Source of the DNA: Calliopsis andreniformis
Taxonomy: Eukaryota; Arthropoda; Insecta; Hymenoptera; Andrenidae
Reading direction: 5' to 3'
Assembly: GCF_051401765.1 (NCBI RefSeq)
Contig: NW_027480423.1
Span: 14,074,001 to 14,138,000, forward strand
Length of the DNA: 64,000 nucleotides
Shown here: positions 12,701-26,604 of the stretch, piece after piece
Layout: every line of letters starts with the position of its first letter
How positions within the stretch are numbered: position 1 is the stretch's first letter
The notes under the pieces: model-generated
The model's input: only the letters and a program-made list of their open reading frames with translations
Databases searched by the model: none
What the model was told of the DNA's origin: nothing
Made by a program: the position numbers and the translations under genes

Positions 12701-13929
12701 AAATACAATAAAAATGCAGCAGTTCTTCCATCGTATAGCATGACTAATTGCAGCCAGTGCGAAAGTAATGCCCATATCGACATTTCGGGCATCCTAGACT
12801 TAACTCTGAGGCGTTGCTCCACCAGATCGAAGAGTTAGGGCCTTAGAATTCAACGCCAGGAGCATAAGCAACAAAATAAATACAACAGTCTTTCCATCGT
12901 ATAAAACGAATAATTGCAACCTGTGTGATGGTTATGGACATATCTACGTTCCGGGCAACCTAGGCTTCACTGTAGGGCGTTGCTCCACCACATCGAATAG
13001 TTAGGGCCTTAGAAGTCAACGCCCGAAGCATAAAATACAATATAAGTACAACAGTTTTTCCATCGTATAAAATGAATGATTGCGACCATTGTGAAAGTAA
13101 TGGACATTTATACGTTCCGGGCAACCTAGGCTTGACCCTAGGGCGTCGTTCCACCAGATGGAATAGTTAGGGTCTAAGAAGTCAAAGCCAGAAGCATAAA
13201 ATACGATACAAATACAACAGCTTTTCCGTCGTAGAAAACGAATAATTGCAGACATTGTGAAGGTAATGGTCGTTTCTACGTTCCGAGCAACCCAGGCTTC
13301 GCTCTAGGGCGTTGCTCCACCAGATCGAATAGTTAGGGCCATAGAAGTCAACGCCAGAAGCATAAAAAACAATAAGGATGCAACAGTCTTTCCATCATAC
13401 AACAGGAATAACTGCAAACAGTGTGAAAGTAACGGTCATTTCTACGTTCCGGGCAACCTAGGCTTCACTCTAGGGCGTTGCTCCAACAGATCGAATAGTT
13501 AGGGCCTTAGAAGTAAACGCCCGAAGCATAAAATGCAGAATAAATAGAACTGTTTTTCCACTGTATAAAACGAATAACTGCAACCAGTGTGAAAGTACTG
13601 GTCATTTCTACGTTCCGGGTAACCTACGCTTCACTCTAGTGCGTTGCTCCACCAGATCGAATAGCTAGGGACTTAGAATTCAACGCCAGAAGGATAAAAT
13701 ACAACTTAAGTACAACAGTTTTTCCATTGTATAAAATGAATAATTCCAGACATTGTGAAAGTAATGGTCATTTCTACGTTCCGGTCAACCTAGGCGTCAC
13801 TCTAGGGCGTTGCTCCACCATATCTAGTAGCTACGGCCTTAGAAGTCAACGCCAGAAGCACAAAATACAATAAAAATGCAGCAGTTTTTCCATCGTATAG
13901 CATGACTAATTGCAGCCAGTGCGAAAGTA
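9785..13929 (+). repeat. Young HOR unit 3 (25 monomers, 4145 bp)
   Basis: The basic 25-monomer form, 4145 bp, with neither the four-monomer duplication nor the five-monomer insertion. Its variant set is mixed. CTTTTCGATCGTG at about 11,731 matches units 2 and 5. GAGGCGTTG at about 12,806 and CCCTAGGGCGTCG at about 13,136 match units 1 and 4. It also has private changes such as CTAGTGGGTTG at about 10,487 and TTGCGACCATTG at about 13,080. It is a third lineage or an older recombinant. Confidence 0.93.
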
Positions 13930-16900
13930 ATGCCCATATCGACATTTCGGGCATCCTAGGCTTAACTCTGAGGCGTTGCTCCACCAGATCGAAGAGTTAG
14001 GGCCTCAGAATTCAACGCCAGGAGCATAAGCAACAAAATAAATACAACAGTCTTTCCATCGTATAAAACGAATAATTGCAACCTGTGTGATGGTTATGGA
14101 CATATCTACGTTCCGGGCAACCTAGGCTTCACTCTAGGGCGTTGCTCCACCAGATCGAATAGTTAGGGCCTCAGAAGTCAACGCCAGAAGCATAAAATAC
14201 AATAAAGATGCAACAGTTTTTCCGTCATACAACAGGAATAACTGCAAACAGTGTGAAAGTACTGGTCATTTCTACGTTCCGGGTAACCTAGGTTTCACTC
14301 TAGGGCGTTGCTCCACCAGATCGAACAGCTAGGGCCTTAGAAGTCAACGCCAGAAGCATAAAATACGATATAAATACAACAGCTTTTCCATCGTATAAAA
14401 CGAATAATTGCAAACGGTGTGAAAGTAATGGTATGTTCTACGTTCCGCGCAACCTAGGCTTCACTCTAGGGTGTTGCTCCACCAGATCGAATAGTTAGGG
14501 CCTTATAAGTCAACGCCCGAAGCATAAAATGCAAAATAAATACAACAGTTTTTCCACTGCATAAAACGAATAACTGCAACCAGTGTGAAAGTACTGGTCA
14601 TTTCTACGTTCCGGGTAACCTAGGCTCCACTCTAGTGCGTTGCTCCACCAGATCGAATAGCTAGGGACTTAGAATTCAACGCCAGAGGGATAAAATACAA
14701 TATAAGTACAACAGTTTTTCCATCGTATAAAATGAATAATTGCAGACATTGTGAAAGTAATGGTCATTTCTACGTTCCGGTCAGCCTAGGCGTCACTCTA
14801 GGGCGTTGCTCCACCACATCTAATAGCTACGGCCTTAGAAGTCAACGCCAGGAGCATAAAATACAATATAAATACGACAGCTTTTCCATCGTATAAAATG
14901 AATAATTGCAAACAGTGTGGAACTAATGGTCATTTCTACGTTCCGGGTAACCTAGGCGTCACTCTAGGGCGTTGCTCCACCATATCTAGTAGCTACGGCG
15001 TTAGAAGTCAACGCCGGAAGCACAAAATACAATAAAAACGCAGCAGTTTTTCCATCGTATAGCATGACTAATTGCAAACAGTGCGAAAGTAATGATCATA
15101 TCGACATTTCGGGCATCCTTGACTTAACTCTGAGGTGTTGCTCCTCCAGATTGAAGAGTTAGGGTCTTAGAAGTAAACGCCAGAAGCATAAACTACAAAA
15201 TAAGTACAACAGTCTTTCCATCGTATAAAACGAATAATTGCAACCTGTGTGATGGTTATGGACATATCTACGTTCCGGGCGACCTAGGCTTCACTGTAGG
15301 GCGTTGCTCCACCAAATCGAATGGTTAGGGCCTTAGAAGTCAACGCCAGAAGCATAAAATACAATAAAGATGCATCAGTTTTTCCATCATACAACAGGAA
15401 TAACTGCAAACAGTGTGAAAGTACTGGTCATTTCTACGTTCCGGGTAACCTAGGTTTCACTCTAGGGCGTTGCTCCACCAGATCGAATAGCTAGGGCCTT
15501 AGAAGTCAACGCCCGATGCATAAAATACAAAAAAATAGAACAGTTTTTCCATGTGTAAAACGAATAATGGTAACCAGTGTGAAAGTTATGGTCAATTCTA
15601 CGTTCCAGTCAACCTAGGCTTGACTCTAGGTCGTTGCTCCACCAGATCGAATAGTTAGGGCCTATGAAGTCAACGCCAGAAGCATAAAATACAATAAAGG
15701 TGCAACAGTTTTTCCATCGTGTAACAGGAATAATTGCAACCAGTGTGAAGGTAATGGTATGTTCTACGTTCCGGGCAGCCTAGGCTTCACTCTAGGGCGG
15801 TGCTCCACCAGATCAAATAGTTAGGGCCTAAGAATTCAACGCCAGTAGCATAAATTACAATATAAGTACAACAGCTTTTCCATCGTATATAATGTATATT
15901 TGCAAACAGTGTGGAAGTAATGGTCACTTCTACGTTCCGGGCAACCTAGGCTTCACCCTAGGGTGTTGCTCCACTAAATGGAATTGCTAGGGACTTAGAA
16001 TTCAATGCCAGAAGCATAAAATGCAATATAAATATAACAGCTTTTCCATCGTATAAAACGAATAATAGCAACCAGTGTGATAGTTATGGTCATTTCTACA
16101 TCGCGCGCAACCTAGGCTTCACTCTAGGGCGTTGCTCCATCAGATCGAATAGTTAGGGCCTTAGAAGTCAACGCCCGAAGCATAAAATGCATAATAAATA
16201 GAACAGTAGTTCCATTGTATAAAACGAATAACTGCAACCAGTGTGAAAGTACTGGACATTTCTACGTTCCGGCAGCCTAGGCTTCACCCTAGGGCGTTGT
16301 TCCACCAGATGGAATAGTTAGGGCCTAAGAAGTCAACGCCAGAAGCATAAAATACGATATAAATACAACAGCTTTTCCATCGAAAAAACGAATAATTGCA
16401 AACAGTGTGAAAGTAATGGTCATTTCTACGTTCCGGGTAACCTCGGCGTCACTCTAGGGCGTTACTCCACCAGATCCAATAGTTAGGGCCTTAGAAGTCA
16501 ACGCCAGAAGCATAAAGTACATCAAGGATGCAACAGTTTTCCACCGTACAACAGGAATAACTGCAGACAGTGTGAAAGTACTGCTCATTTCTACGTTCCG
16601 GGTAACCTAGGTTTCACTCTAGGGCGTTGCTCCACCAGATAGAATAGCTAGGGACTTATAATTCAACGCCAGAAGAATAAAATACAATACAAGTACAACA
16701 GTTTTTCCATCGTATAAAATGTATATTTGCAAAAATTGTGAAAGTAATGGTCATTTCTACGTTCCGGGCAACCTATGCGACACTCAAGGGCGTTGCTACA
16801 CCACATCTAATAGCTACGACCTTAGAAGTCAACGCCAGAGACACAAAATACAATAAAAATGCAGCAGTTTTTCCATCGTATATCATGACTAATTGCAACC

Positions 16901-18737
16901 AGTGCGAAAGTAATGATCATATCGTCATTTCGGGCATCCTAGACTTAACCCTGAGGCGCTGCTCCACCAGGTCGAAGAGTTATGGTCTTAGAAGTCAACG
17001 CCAGAAGCATAAACTACAAAATAAGTACAACAGTCTTTCAATCGTATAAAACGAATAATTGCAACCTGTGTGATGGTTATGGACATATCTACGTTCCGGG
17101 CAACCTAGGCTTCACTCTAGGGCGTTGCTCCACCAGATCGAATAGTTAGGGCCTTAGAAGTCAACGCCAGAAGCATAAAGTACAACAAGGATGCAACAGT
17201 TTTCCACCGTACAACAGGAATAACTGCAGACAGTGTGAAAGTACTGCTCATTTCTACGTTCCGGGTAACCTAGGTTTCACTCTAGGGCGTTGCTCCACCA
17301 GATAGAATAGCTAGGGACTTATAATTCAACGCCAGAAGAATAAAATACAATACAAGTACAACAGTTTTTCCATCGTATAAAATGTATATTTGCAAAAATT
17401 GTGAAAGTAATGGTCATTTCTACGTTCCGGGCAACCTATGCGACACTCAAGGGCGTTGCTACACCACATCTAATAGCTACGACCTTAGAAGTCAACGCCA
17501 GAGACACAAAATACAATAAAAATGCAGCAGTTCTTCCATCGTATAGCATGACTAATTGCAGCCAGTGCGAAAGTAATGCCCATATCGACATTTCGGGCAT
17601 CCTAGACTTAACTCTGAGGCGTTGCTCCACCAGATCGAAGAGTTAGGGCCTTAGAATTCAACGCCAGGAGCATAAGCAACAAAATAAATACAACAGTCTT
17701 TCCATCGTATAAAACGAATAATTGCAACCTGTGTGATGGTTATGGACATATCTACGTTCCGGGCAACCTAGGCTTCACTGTAGGGCGTTGCTCCACCACA
17801 TCGAATAGTTAGGGCCTTAGAAGTCAACGCCCGAAGCATAAAATACAATATAAGTACAACAGTTTTTCCATCGTATAAAATGAATGATTGCGAACATTGT
17901 GAAAGTAATGGTCATTTATACGTTCCGGGCAACCTAGGCTTGACCCTAGGGCGTCGTTCCACCAGATGGAATAGTTAGGGTCTAAGAAGTCAAAGCCAGA
18001 AGCATAAAATACGATACAAATACAACAGCTTTTCCGTCGTAGAAAACGAATAATTGCAGACATTGTGAAGGTAATGGTCGTTTCTACGTTCCGAGCAACC
18101 CAGGCTTCGCTCTAGGGCGTTGCTCCACCAGATCGAATAGTTAGGGCCATAGAAGTCAACGCCAGAAGCATAAAAAACAATAAGGATGCAACAGTCTTTC
18201 CATCATACAACAGGAATAACTGCAAACAGTGTGAAAGTAACGGTCATTTCTACGTTCCGGGCAACCTAGGCTTCACTCTAGGGCGTTGCTCCAACAGATC
18301 GAATAGTTAGGGCCTTAGAAGTAAACGCCCGAAGCATAAAATGCAGAATAAATAGAACTGTTTTTCCACTGTATAAAACGAATAACTGCAACCAGTGTGA
18401 AAGTACTGGTCATTTCTACGTTCCGGGTAACCTACGCTTCACTCTAGTGCGTTGCTCCACCAGATCGAATAGCTAGGGACTTAGAATTCAACGCCAGAAG
18501 GATAAAATACAACTTAAGTACAACAGTTTTTCCATTGTATAAAATGAATAATTCCAGACATTGTGAAAGTAATGGTCATTTCTACGTTCCGGTCAACCTA
18601 GGCGTCACTCTAGGGCGTTGCTCCACCATATCTAGTAGCTACGGCCTTAGAAGTCAACGCCAGAAGCACAAAATACAATAAAAATGCAGCAGTTTTTCCA
18701 TCGTATAGCATGACTAATTGCAGCCAGTGCGAAAGTA
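13930..18737 (+). repeat. Young HOR unit 4 (29 monomers, 4808 bp)
   Basis: Same length and same A-lineage variants as unit 1 (GATGCATCAG at about 15,369, AAGAATTC at about 15,832, CACCCTAGGGTG at about 15,955). It includes the four-monomer duplication at 16,480-17,805. Private differences exist, for example ATCGTCATTT at about 16,921 where unit 1 has ATCGACATTT. Identity to unit 1 looks well above 99% by eye. Confidence 0.95.
16480..17805 (+). repeat. Four-monomer duplication in unit 4 (2 x 663 bp)
   Basis: Exact positional counterpart of 2551-3876, offset 13,929. Copies are 16,480-17,142 and 17,143-17,805. The first copy carries GTACATCAAGG and the second GTACAACAAGG, as in unit 1, so the duplication was inherited and not made anew. 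Confidence 0.9.
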
Positions 18738-21700
18738 ATGCCCATATCGACATTTCGGGCATCCTAGGCTTAACTCTGAGGCGTTGCTCCACCAGATCGA
18801 AGAGTTAGGGCCTCAGAATTCAACGCCAGGAGCATAAGCAACAAAATAAATACAACAGTCTTTCCATCGTATAAAACGAATAATTGCAACCTGTGTGATG
18901 GTTATGGACATATCTACGTTCCGGGCAACCTAGGCTTCACTCTAGGGCGTTGCTCCACCAGATCGAATAGTTAGGGCCTCAGAAGTCAACGCCAGAAGCA
19001 TAAAATACAATAAAGATGCAACAGTTTTTCCGTCATACAACAGGAATAACTGCAAACAGTGTGAAAGTACTGGTCATTTCTACGTTCCGGGTAACCTAGG
19101 TTTCACTCTAGGGCGTTGCTCCACCAGATCGAACAGCTAGGGCCTTAGAAGTCAACGCCAGAAGCATAAAATACGATATAAATACAACAGCTTTTCCATC
19201 GTATAAAACGAATAATTGCAAACGGTGTGAAAGTAATGGTATGTTCTACGTTCCGCGCAACCTAGGCTTCACTCTAGGGTGTTGCTCCACCAGATCGAAT
19301 AGTTAGGGCCTTATAAGTCAACGCCCGAAGCATAAAATGCAAAATAAATACAACAGTTTTTCCACTGCATAAAACGAATAACTGCAACCAGTGTGAAAGT
19401 ACTGGTCATTTCTACGTTCCGGGTAACCTAGGCTCCACTGTAGTGCGTTGCTCCACCAGATCGAATAGCTAGGGACTTAGAATTCAACGCCAGAGGGATA
19501 AAATACAATATAAGTACAACAGTTTTTCCATCGTATAAAATGAATAATTGCAGACATTGTGAAAGTAATGGTCATTTCTACGTTCCGGTCAGCCTAGGCG
19601 TCACTCTAGGGCGTTGCTCCACCACATCTAATAGCTACGGCCTTAGAAGTCAACGCCAGGAGCATAAAATACAATATAAATACGACAGCTTTTCCATCGT
19701 ATAAAATGAATAATTGCAAACAGTGTGGAACTAATGGTCATTTCTACGTTCCGGGTAACCTAGGCGTCACTCTAGGGCGTTGCTCCACCATATCTAGTAG
19801 CTACGGCGTTAGAAGTCAACGCCGGAAGCACAAAATACAATAAAAACGCAGCAGTTTTTCCATCGTATAGCATGACTAATTGCAAACAGTGCGAAAGTAA
19901 TGATCATATCGACATTTCGGGCATCCTTGACTTAACTCTGAGGTGTTGCTCCTCCAGATTGAAGAGTTAGGGTCTTAGAAGTAAACGCCAGAAGCATAAA
20001 CTACAAAATAAGTACAACAGTCTTTCCATCGTATAAAACGAATAATTGCAACCTGTGTGATGGTTATGGACATATCTACGTTCCGGGCGACCTAGGCTTC
20101 ACTGTAGGGCGTTGCTCCACCAAATCGAATGGTTAGGGCCTTAGAAGTCAACGCCAGAAGCATAAAATACAATAAAGATGCAACAGTTTTTCCATCATAC
20201 AACAGGAATAACTGCAAACAGTGTGAAAGTACTGGTCATTTCTACGTTCCGGGTAACCTAGGTTTCACTCTAGGGCGTTGCTCCACCAGATCGAATAGCT
20301 AGGGCCTTAGAAGTCAACGCCCGATGCATAAAATACAAAAAAATAGAACAGTTTTTCCATGTGTAAAACGAATAATGGTAACCAGTGTGAAAGTTATGGT
20401 CAATTCTACGTTCCAGTCAACCTAGGCTTGACTCTAGGTCGTTGCTCCACCAGATCGAATAGTTAGGGCCTATGAAGTCAACGCCAGAAGCATAAAATAC
20501 AATAAAGGTGCAACAGTTTTTCCATCGTGTAACAGGAATAATTGCAACCAGTGTGAAGGTAATGGTATGTTCTACGTTCCGGGCAGCCTAGGCTTCACTC
20601 TAGGGCGGTGCTCCACCAGATCAAATAGTTAGGGCCTAAGAAGTCAACGCCAGTAGCATAAATTACAATATAAGTACAACAGCTTTTCGATCGTGTATAA
20701 TGTATATTTGCAAACAGTGTGGAAGTAATGGTCACTTCTACGTTCCGGGCAACCTAGGCTTCACTCTAGGGTGTTGCTCCACTAAATGGAATTGCTAGGG
20801 ACTTAGAATTTAATGCCAGAAGCATAAAATGCAATATAAATATAACAGCTTTTCCATCGTATAAAACGAATAATAGCAACCAGTGTGATAGTTATGGTCA
20901 TTTCTACATCGCGCGCAACCTAGGCTTCACTCTAGGGCGTTGCTCCATCAGATCGAATAGTTAGGGCCTTAGAAGTCAACGCCCGAAGCATAAAATGCAT
21001 AATAAATAGAACAGTAGTTCCATTGTATAAAACGAATAACTGCAACCAGTGTGAAAGTACTGGACATTTCTACGTTCCGGCAGCCTAGGCTTCACCCTAG
21101 GGCGTTGTTCCACCAGATGGAATAGTTAGGGCCTAAGAAGTCAACGCCAGAAGCATAAAATACGATATAAATACAACAGCTTTTCCATCGAAAAAACGAA
21201 TAATTGCAAACAGTGTGAAAGTAATGGTCATTTCTACGTTCCGGGTAACCTCGGCGTCACTCTAGGGCGTTACTCCACCAGATCCAATAGTTAGGGCCTT
21301 AGAAGTCAACGCCAGAAGCATAAAGTACAACAAGGATGCAACAGTTTTCCACCGTACAACAGGAATAACTGCAGACAGTGTGAAAGTACTGCTCATTTCT
21401 ACGTTCCGGGTAACCTAGGTTTCACTCTAGGGCGTTGCTCCACCAGATAGAATAGCTAGGGACTTATAATTCAACGCCAGAAGAATAAAATACAATACAA
21501 GTACAACAGTTTTTCCATCGTATAAAATGTATATTTGCAAAAATTGTGAAAGTAATGGTCATTTCTACGTTCCGGGCAACCTATGCGACACTCAAGGGCG
21601 TTGCTACACCACATCTAATAGCTACGACCTTAGAAGTCAACGCCAGAGACACAAAATACAATAAAAATGCAGCAGTTCTTCCATCGTATAGCATGACTAA

Positions 21701-22882
21701 TTGCAGCCAGTGCGAAAGTAATGCCCATATCGACATTTCGGGCATCCTAGACTTAACTCTGAGCCGTTGCTCCACCAGATCGAAGAGTTAGGGCCTTAGA
21801 ATTCAACGCCAGGAGCATAAGCAACAAAATAAATACAACAGTCTTTCCATCGTATAAAACGAATAATTGCAACCTGTGTGATGGTTATGGACATATCTAC
21901 GTTCCGGGCAACCTAGGCTTCACTGTAGGGCGTTGCTCCACCACATCGAATAGTTAGGGCCTTAGAAGTCAACGCCCGAAGCATAAAATACAATATAAGT
22001 ACAACAGTTTTTCCATCGTATAAAATGAATGATTGCGAACATTGTGAAAGTAATGGTCATTTATACGTTCCGGGCAACCTAGGCTTGACCCTATGGCGTC
22101 GTTCCACCAGATGGAATAGTTAGGGTCTAAGAAGTCAAAGCCAGAAGCATAAAATACGATACAAATACAACAGCTTTTCCGTCGTAGAAAACGAATAATT
22201 GCAGACATTGTGAAGGTAATGGTCGTTTCTACGTTCCGAGCAACCCAGGCTTCGCTCTAGGGCGTTGCTCCACCAGATCGAATAGTTAGGGCCATAGAAG
22301 TCAACGCCAGAAGCATAAAAAACAATAAGGATGCAACAGTCTTTCCATCATACAACAGGAATAACTGCAAACAGTGTGAAAGTAACGGTCATTTCTACGT
22401 TCCGGGCAACCTAGGCTTCACTCTAGGGCGTTGCTCCAACAGATCGAATAGTTAGGGCCTTAGAAGTAAACGCCCGAAGCATAAAATGCAGAATAAATAG
22501 AACTGTTTTTCCACTGTATAAAACGAATAACTGCAACCAGTGTGAAAGTACTGGTCATTTCTACGTTCCGGGTAACCTACGCTTCACTCTAGTGCGTTGC
22601 TCCACCAGATCGAATAGCTAGGGACTTAGAATTCAACGCCAGAAGGATAAAATACAACTTAAGTACAACAGTTTTTCCATTGTATAAAATGAATAATTCC
22701 AGACATTGTGAAAGTAATGGTCATTTCTACGTTCCGGTCAACCTAGGCGTCACTCTAGGGCGTTGCTCCACCATATCTAGTAGCTACGGCCTTAGAAGTC
22801 AACGCCAGAAGCACAAAATACAATAAAAATGCAGCAGTTTTTCCATCGTATAGCATGACTAATTGCAGCCAGTGCGAAAGTA
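18738..22882 (+). repeat. Young HOR unit 5 (25 monomers, 4145 bp)
   Basis: A 25-monomer unit with the B-lineage variants of unit 2: CACTGTAGTG at about 19,436, CTTTTCGATCGTG at about 20,684, GAATTTAATGCC at about 20,806, GAGCCGTTG at about 21,761 and CCCTATGGCG at about 22,089. It lacks the 831-bp insertion of unit 2. Units 4 and 5 together (8953 bp, 54 monomers) repeat the arrangement of units 1 and 2. Confidence 0.95.
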
Positions 22883-25800
22883 ATGCCCATATCGACATTT
22901 CGGGCATCCTAGGCTTAACTCTGAGGCGTTGCTCCACCAGATCGAAGAGTTAGGGCCTCAGAATTCAACGCCAGGAGCATAAGCAACAAAATAAATACAA
23001 CAGTCTTTCCATCGTATAAAACGAATAATTGCAACCTGTGTGATGGTTATGGACATATCTACGTTCCGGGCAACCTAGGCTTCACTCTAGGGCGTTGCTC
23101 CACCAGATCGAATAGTTAGGGCCTCAGAAGTCAACGCCAGAAGCATAAAATACAATAAAGATGCAACAGTTTTTCCGTCATACAACAGGAATAACTGCAA
23201 ACAGTGTGAAAGTACTGGTCATTTCTACGTTCCGGGTAACCTAGGTTTCACTCTAGGGCGTTGCTCCACCAGATCGAACAGCTAGGGCCTTAGAAGTCAA
23301 CGCCAGAAGCATAAAATACGATATAAATACAACAGCTTTTCCATCGTATAAAACGAATAATTGCAAACGGTGTGAAAGTAATGGTATGTTCTACGTTCCG
23401 CGCAACCTAGGCTTCACTCTAGGGTGTTGCTCCACCAGATCGAATAGTTAGGGCCTTATAAGTCAACGCCCGAAGCATAAAATGCAAAATAAATACAACA
23501 GTTTTTCCACTGCATAAAACGAATAACTGCAACCAGTGTGAAAGTACTGGTCATTTCTACGTTCCGGGTAACCTAGGCTCCACTGTAGTGCGTTGCTCCA
23601 CCAGATCGAATAGCTAGGGACTTAGAATTCAACGCCAGATGGATAAAATACAATATAAGTACAACAGTTTTTCCATCGTATAAAATGAATAATTGCAGAC
23701 ATTGTGAAAGTAATGGTCATTTCTACGTTCCGGTCAGCCTAGGCGTCACTCTAGGGCGTTGCTCCACCACATCTAATAGCTACGGCCTTAGAAGTCAACG
23801 CCAGGAGCATAAAATACAATATAAATACGACAGCTTTTCCATCGTATAAAATGAATAATTGCAAACAGTGTGGAACTAATGGTCATTTCTACGTTCCGGG
23901 TAACCTAGGCGTCACTCTAGGGCGTTGCTCCACCATATCTAGTAGCTACGGCGTTAGAAGTCAACGCCGGAAGCACAAAATACAATAAAAACGCAGCAGT
24001 TTTTCCATCGTATAGCATGACTAATTGCAAACAGTGCGAAAGTAATGATCATATCGACATTTCGGGCATCCTTGACTTAACTCTGAGGTGTTGCTCCTCC
24101 AGATTGAGGAGTTAGGGTCTTAGAAGTAAACGCCAGAAGCATAAACTACAAAATAAGTACAACAGTCTTTCCATCGTATAAAACGAATAATTGCAACCTG
24201 TGTGATGGTTATGGACATATCTACGTTCCGGGCGACCTAGGCTTCACTGTAGGGCGTTGCTCCACCAAATCGAATGGTTAGGGCCTTAGAAGTCAACGCT
24301 AGAAGCATAAAATACAATAAAGATGCATCAGTTTTTCCATCATATAACAGGAATAACTGCAAACAGTGTGAAAGTACTGGTCATTTCTACGTTCCGGGTA
24401 ACCTAGGTTTCACTCTAGGGCGTTGCTCCACCAGATCGAATAGCTAGGGCCTTAGAAGTCAACGCCCGATGCATAAAATACAAAAAAATAGAACAGTTTT
24501 TCCATGTGTAAAACGAATAATGGTAACCAGTGTGAAAGTTATGGTCAATTCTACGTTCCAGTCAACCTAGGCTTGACTCTAGGTCGTTGCTCCACCAGAT
24601 CGAATAGTTAGGGCCTATGAAGTCAACGCCAGAAGCATAAAATACAATAAAGGTGCAACAGTTTTTCCATCGTGTAACAGGAATAATTGCAACCAGTGTG
24701 AAGGTAATGGTATGTTCTACGTTCCGGGCAGCCTAGGCTTCACTCTAGGGCGGTGCTCCACCAGATCAAATAGTTAGGGCCTAAGAATTCAACGCCAGTA
24801 GCATAAATTACAATAAAAGTACAACAGCTTTTCCATCGTATATAATGTATATTTGCAAACAGTGTGGAAGTAATGGTCACTTCTACGTTCCGGGCAACCT
24901 AGGCTTCACCCTAGGGTGTTGCTCCACTAAATGGAATTGCTAGGGACTTAGAATTCAATGCCAGAAGCATAAAATGCAATATAAATATAACAGCTTTTCC
25001 ATCGTATAAAACGAATAATAGCAACCAGTGTGATAGTTATGGTCATTTCTACATCGCGCGCAACCTAGGCTTCACTCTAGGGCGTTGCTCCATCAGATCG
25101 AATAGTTAGGGCCTTAGAAGTCAACGCCCGAAGCATAAAATGCATAATAAATAGAACAGTAGTTCCATTGTATAAAACGAATAACTGCAACCAGTGTGAA
25201 AGTACTGGACATTTCTACGTTCCGGCAGCCTAGGCTTCACCCTAGGGCGTTGTTCCACCAGATGGAATAGTTAGGGCCTAAGAAGTCAACGCCAGAAGCA
25301 TAAAATACGATATAAATACAACAGCTTTTCCATCGAAAAAACGAATAATTGCAAACAGTGTGAAAGTAATGGTCATTTCTACGTTCCGGGTAACCTCGGC
25401 GTCACTCTAGGGCGTTACTCCACCAGATCCAATAGTTAGGGCCTTAGAAGTCAACGCCAGAAGCATAAAGTACATCAAGGATGCAACAGTTTTCCACCGT
25501 ACAACAGGAATAACTGCAGACAGTGTGAAAGTACTGCTCATTTCTACGTTCCGGGTAACCTAGGTTTCACTCTAGGGCGTTGCTCCACCAGATAGAATAG
25601 CTAGGGACTTATAATTCAACGCCAGAAGAATAAAATACAATACAAGTACAACAGTTTTTCCATCGTATAAAATGTATATTTGCAAAAATTGTGAAAGTAA
25701 TGGTCATTTCTACGTTCCGGGCAACCTATGCGACACTCAAGGGCGTTGCTACACCACATCTAATAGCTACGACCTTAGAAGTCAACGCCAGAGACACAAA

Positions 25801-26528
25801 ATACAATAAAAATGCAGCAGTTTTTCCATCGTATATCATGACTAATTGCAACCAGTGCGAAAGTAATGATCATATCGACATTTCGGGCATCCTAGACTTA
25901 ACCCTGAGGCGCTGCTCCACCAGGTCGAAGAGTTATGGTCTTAGAAGTCAACGCCAGAAGCATAAACTACAAAATAAGTACAACAGTCTTTCAATCGTAT
26001 AAAACGAATAATTGCAACCTGTGTGATGGTTATGGACATATCTACGTTCCGGGCAACCTAGGCTTCACTCTAGGGCGTTGCTCCACCAGATCGAATAGTT
26101 AGGGCCTTAGAAGTCAACGCCAGAAGCATAAAGTACAACAAGGATGCAACAGTTTTCCACCGTACAACAGGAATAACTGCAGACAGTGTGAAAGTACTGC
26201 TCATTTCTACGTTCCGGGTAACCTAGGTTTCACTCTAGGGCGTTGCTCCACCAGATAGAATAGCTAGGGACTTATAATTCAACGCCAGAAGAATAAAATA
26301 CAATACAAGTACAACAGTTTTTCCATCGTATAAAATGTATATTTGCAAAAATTGTGAAAGTAATGGTCATTTCTACGTTCCGGGCAACCTATGCGACACT
26401 CAAGGGCGTTGCTACACCACATCTAATAGCTACGACCTTAGAAGTCAACGCCAGAGACACAAAATACAATAAAAATGCAGCAGTTCTTCCATCGTATAGC
26501 ATGACTAATTGCAGCCAGTGCGAAAGTA
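22883..26528 (+). repeat. Young HOR unit 6 (22 monomers, 3646 bp, recombinant)
   Basis: The shortest unit. Its first part carries the B-lineage variant CACTGTAGTG (about 23,581). From about 24,321 it carries A-lineage variants (GATGCATCAG, AAGAATTC, CACCCTAGGGTG) and the four-monomer duplication (25,433 onwards), so it switched lineage between about 23,590 and 24,321. It then lacks the last seven monomers of the 29-monomer form: 3646 is 1162 less than 4808. The deletion junction lies at 26,560-26,604. Confidence 0.93.
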
Positions 26529-26604
26529 ATGCCCATATCGACATTTCGGGCATCCTAGACTTAACTCTGAGGCGTTGCTCCACCAGATCGAAGAGTTAGG
26601 GCCT
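25433..26604 (+). repeat. Four-monomer duplication in unit 6, second copy cut by deletion
   Basis: Counterpart of 2551-3876 at offset 22,882. The first copy is complete (25,433-26,095). The second begins at 26,096 and runs to the deletion junction at 26,560-26,604, where the sequence continues as the start of the next unit. Confidence 0.88.
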
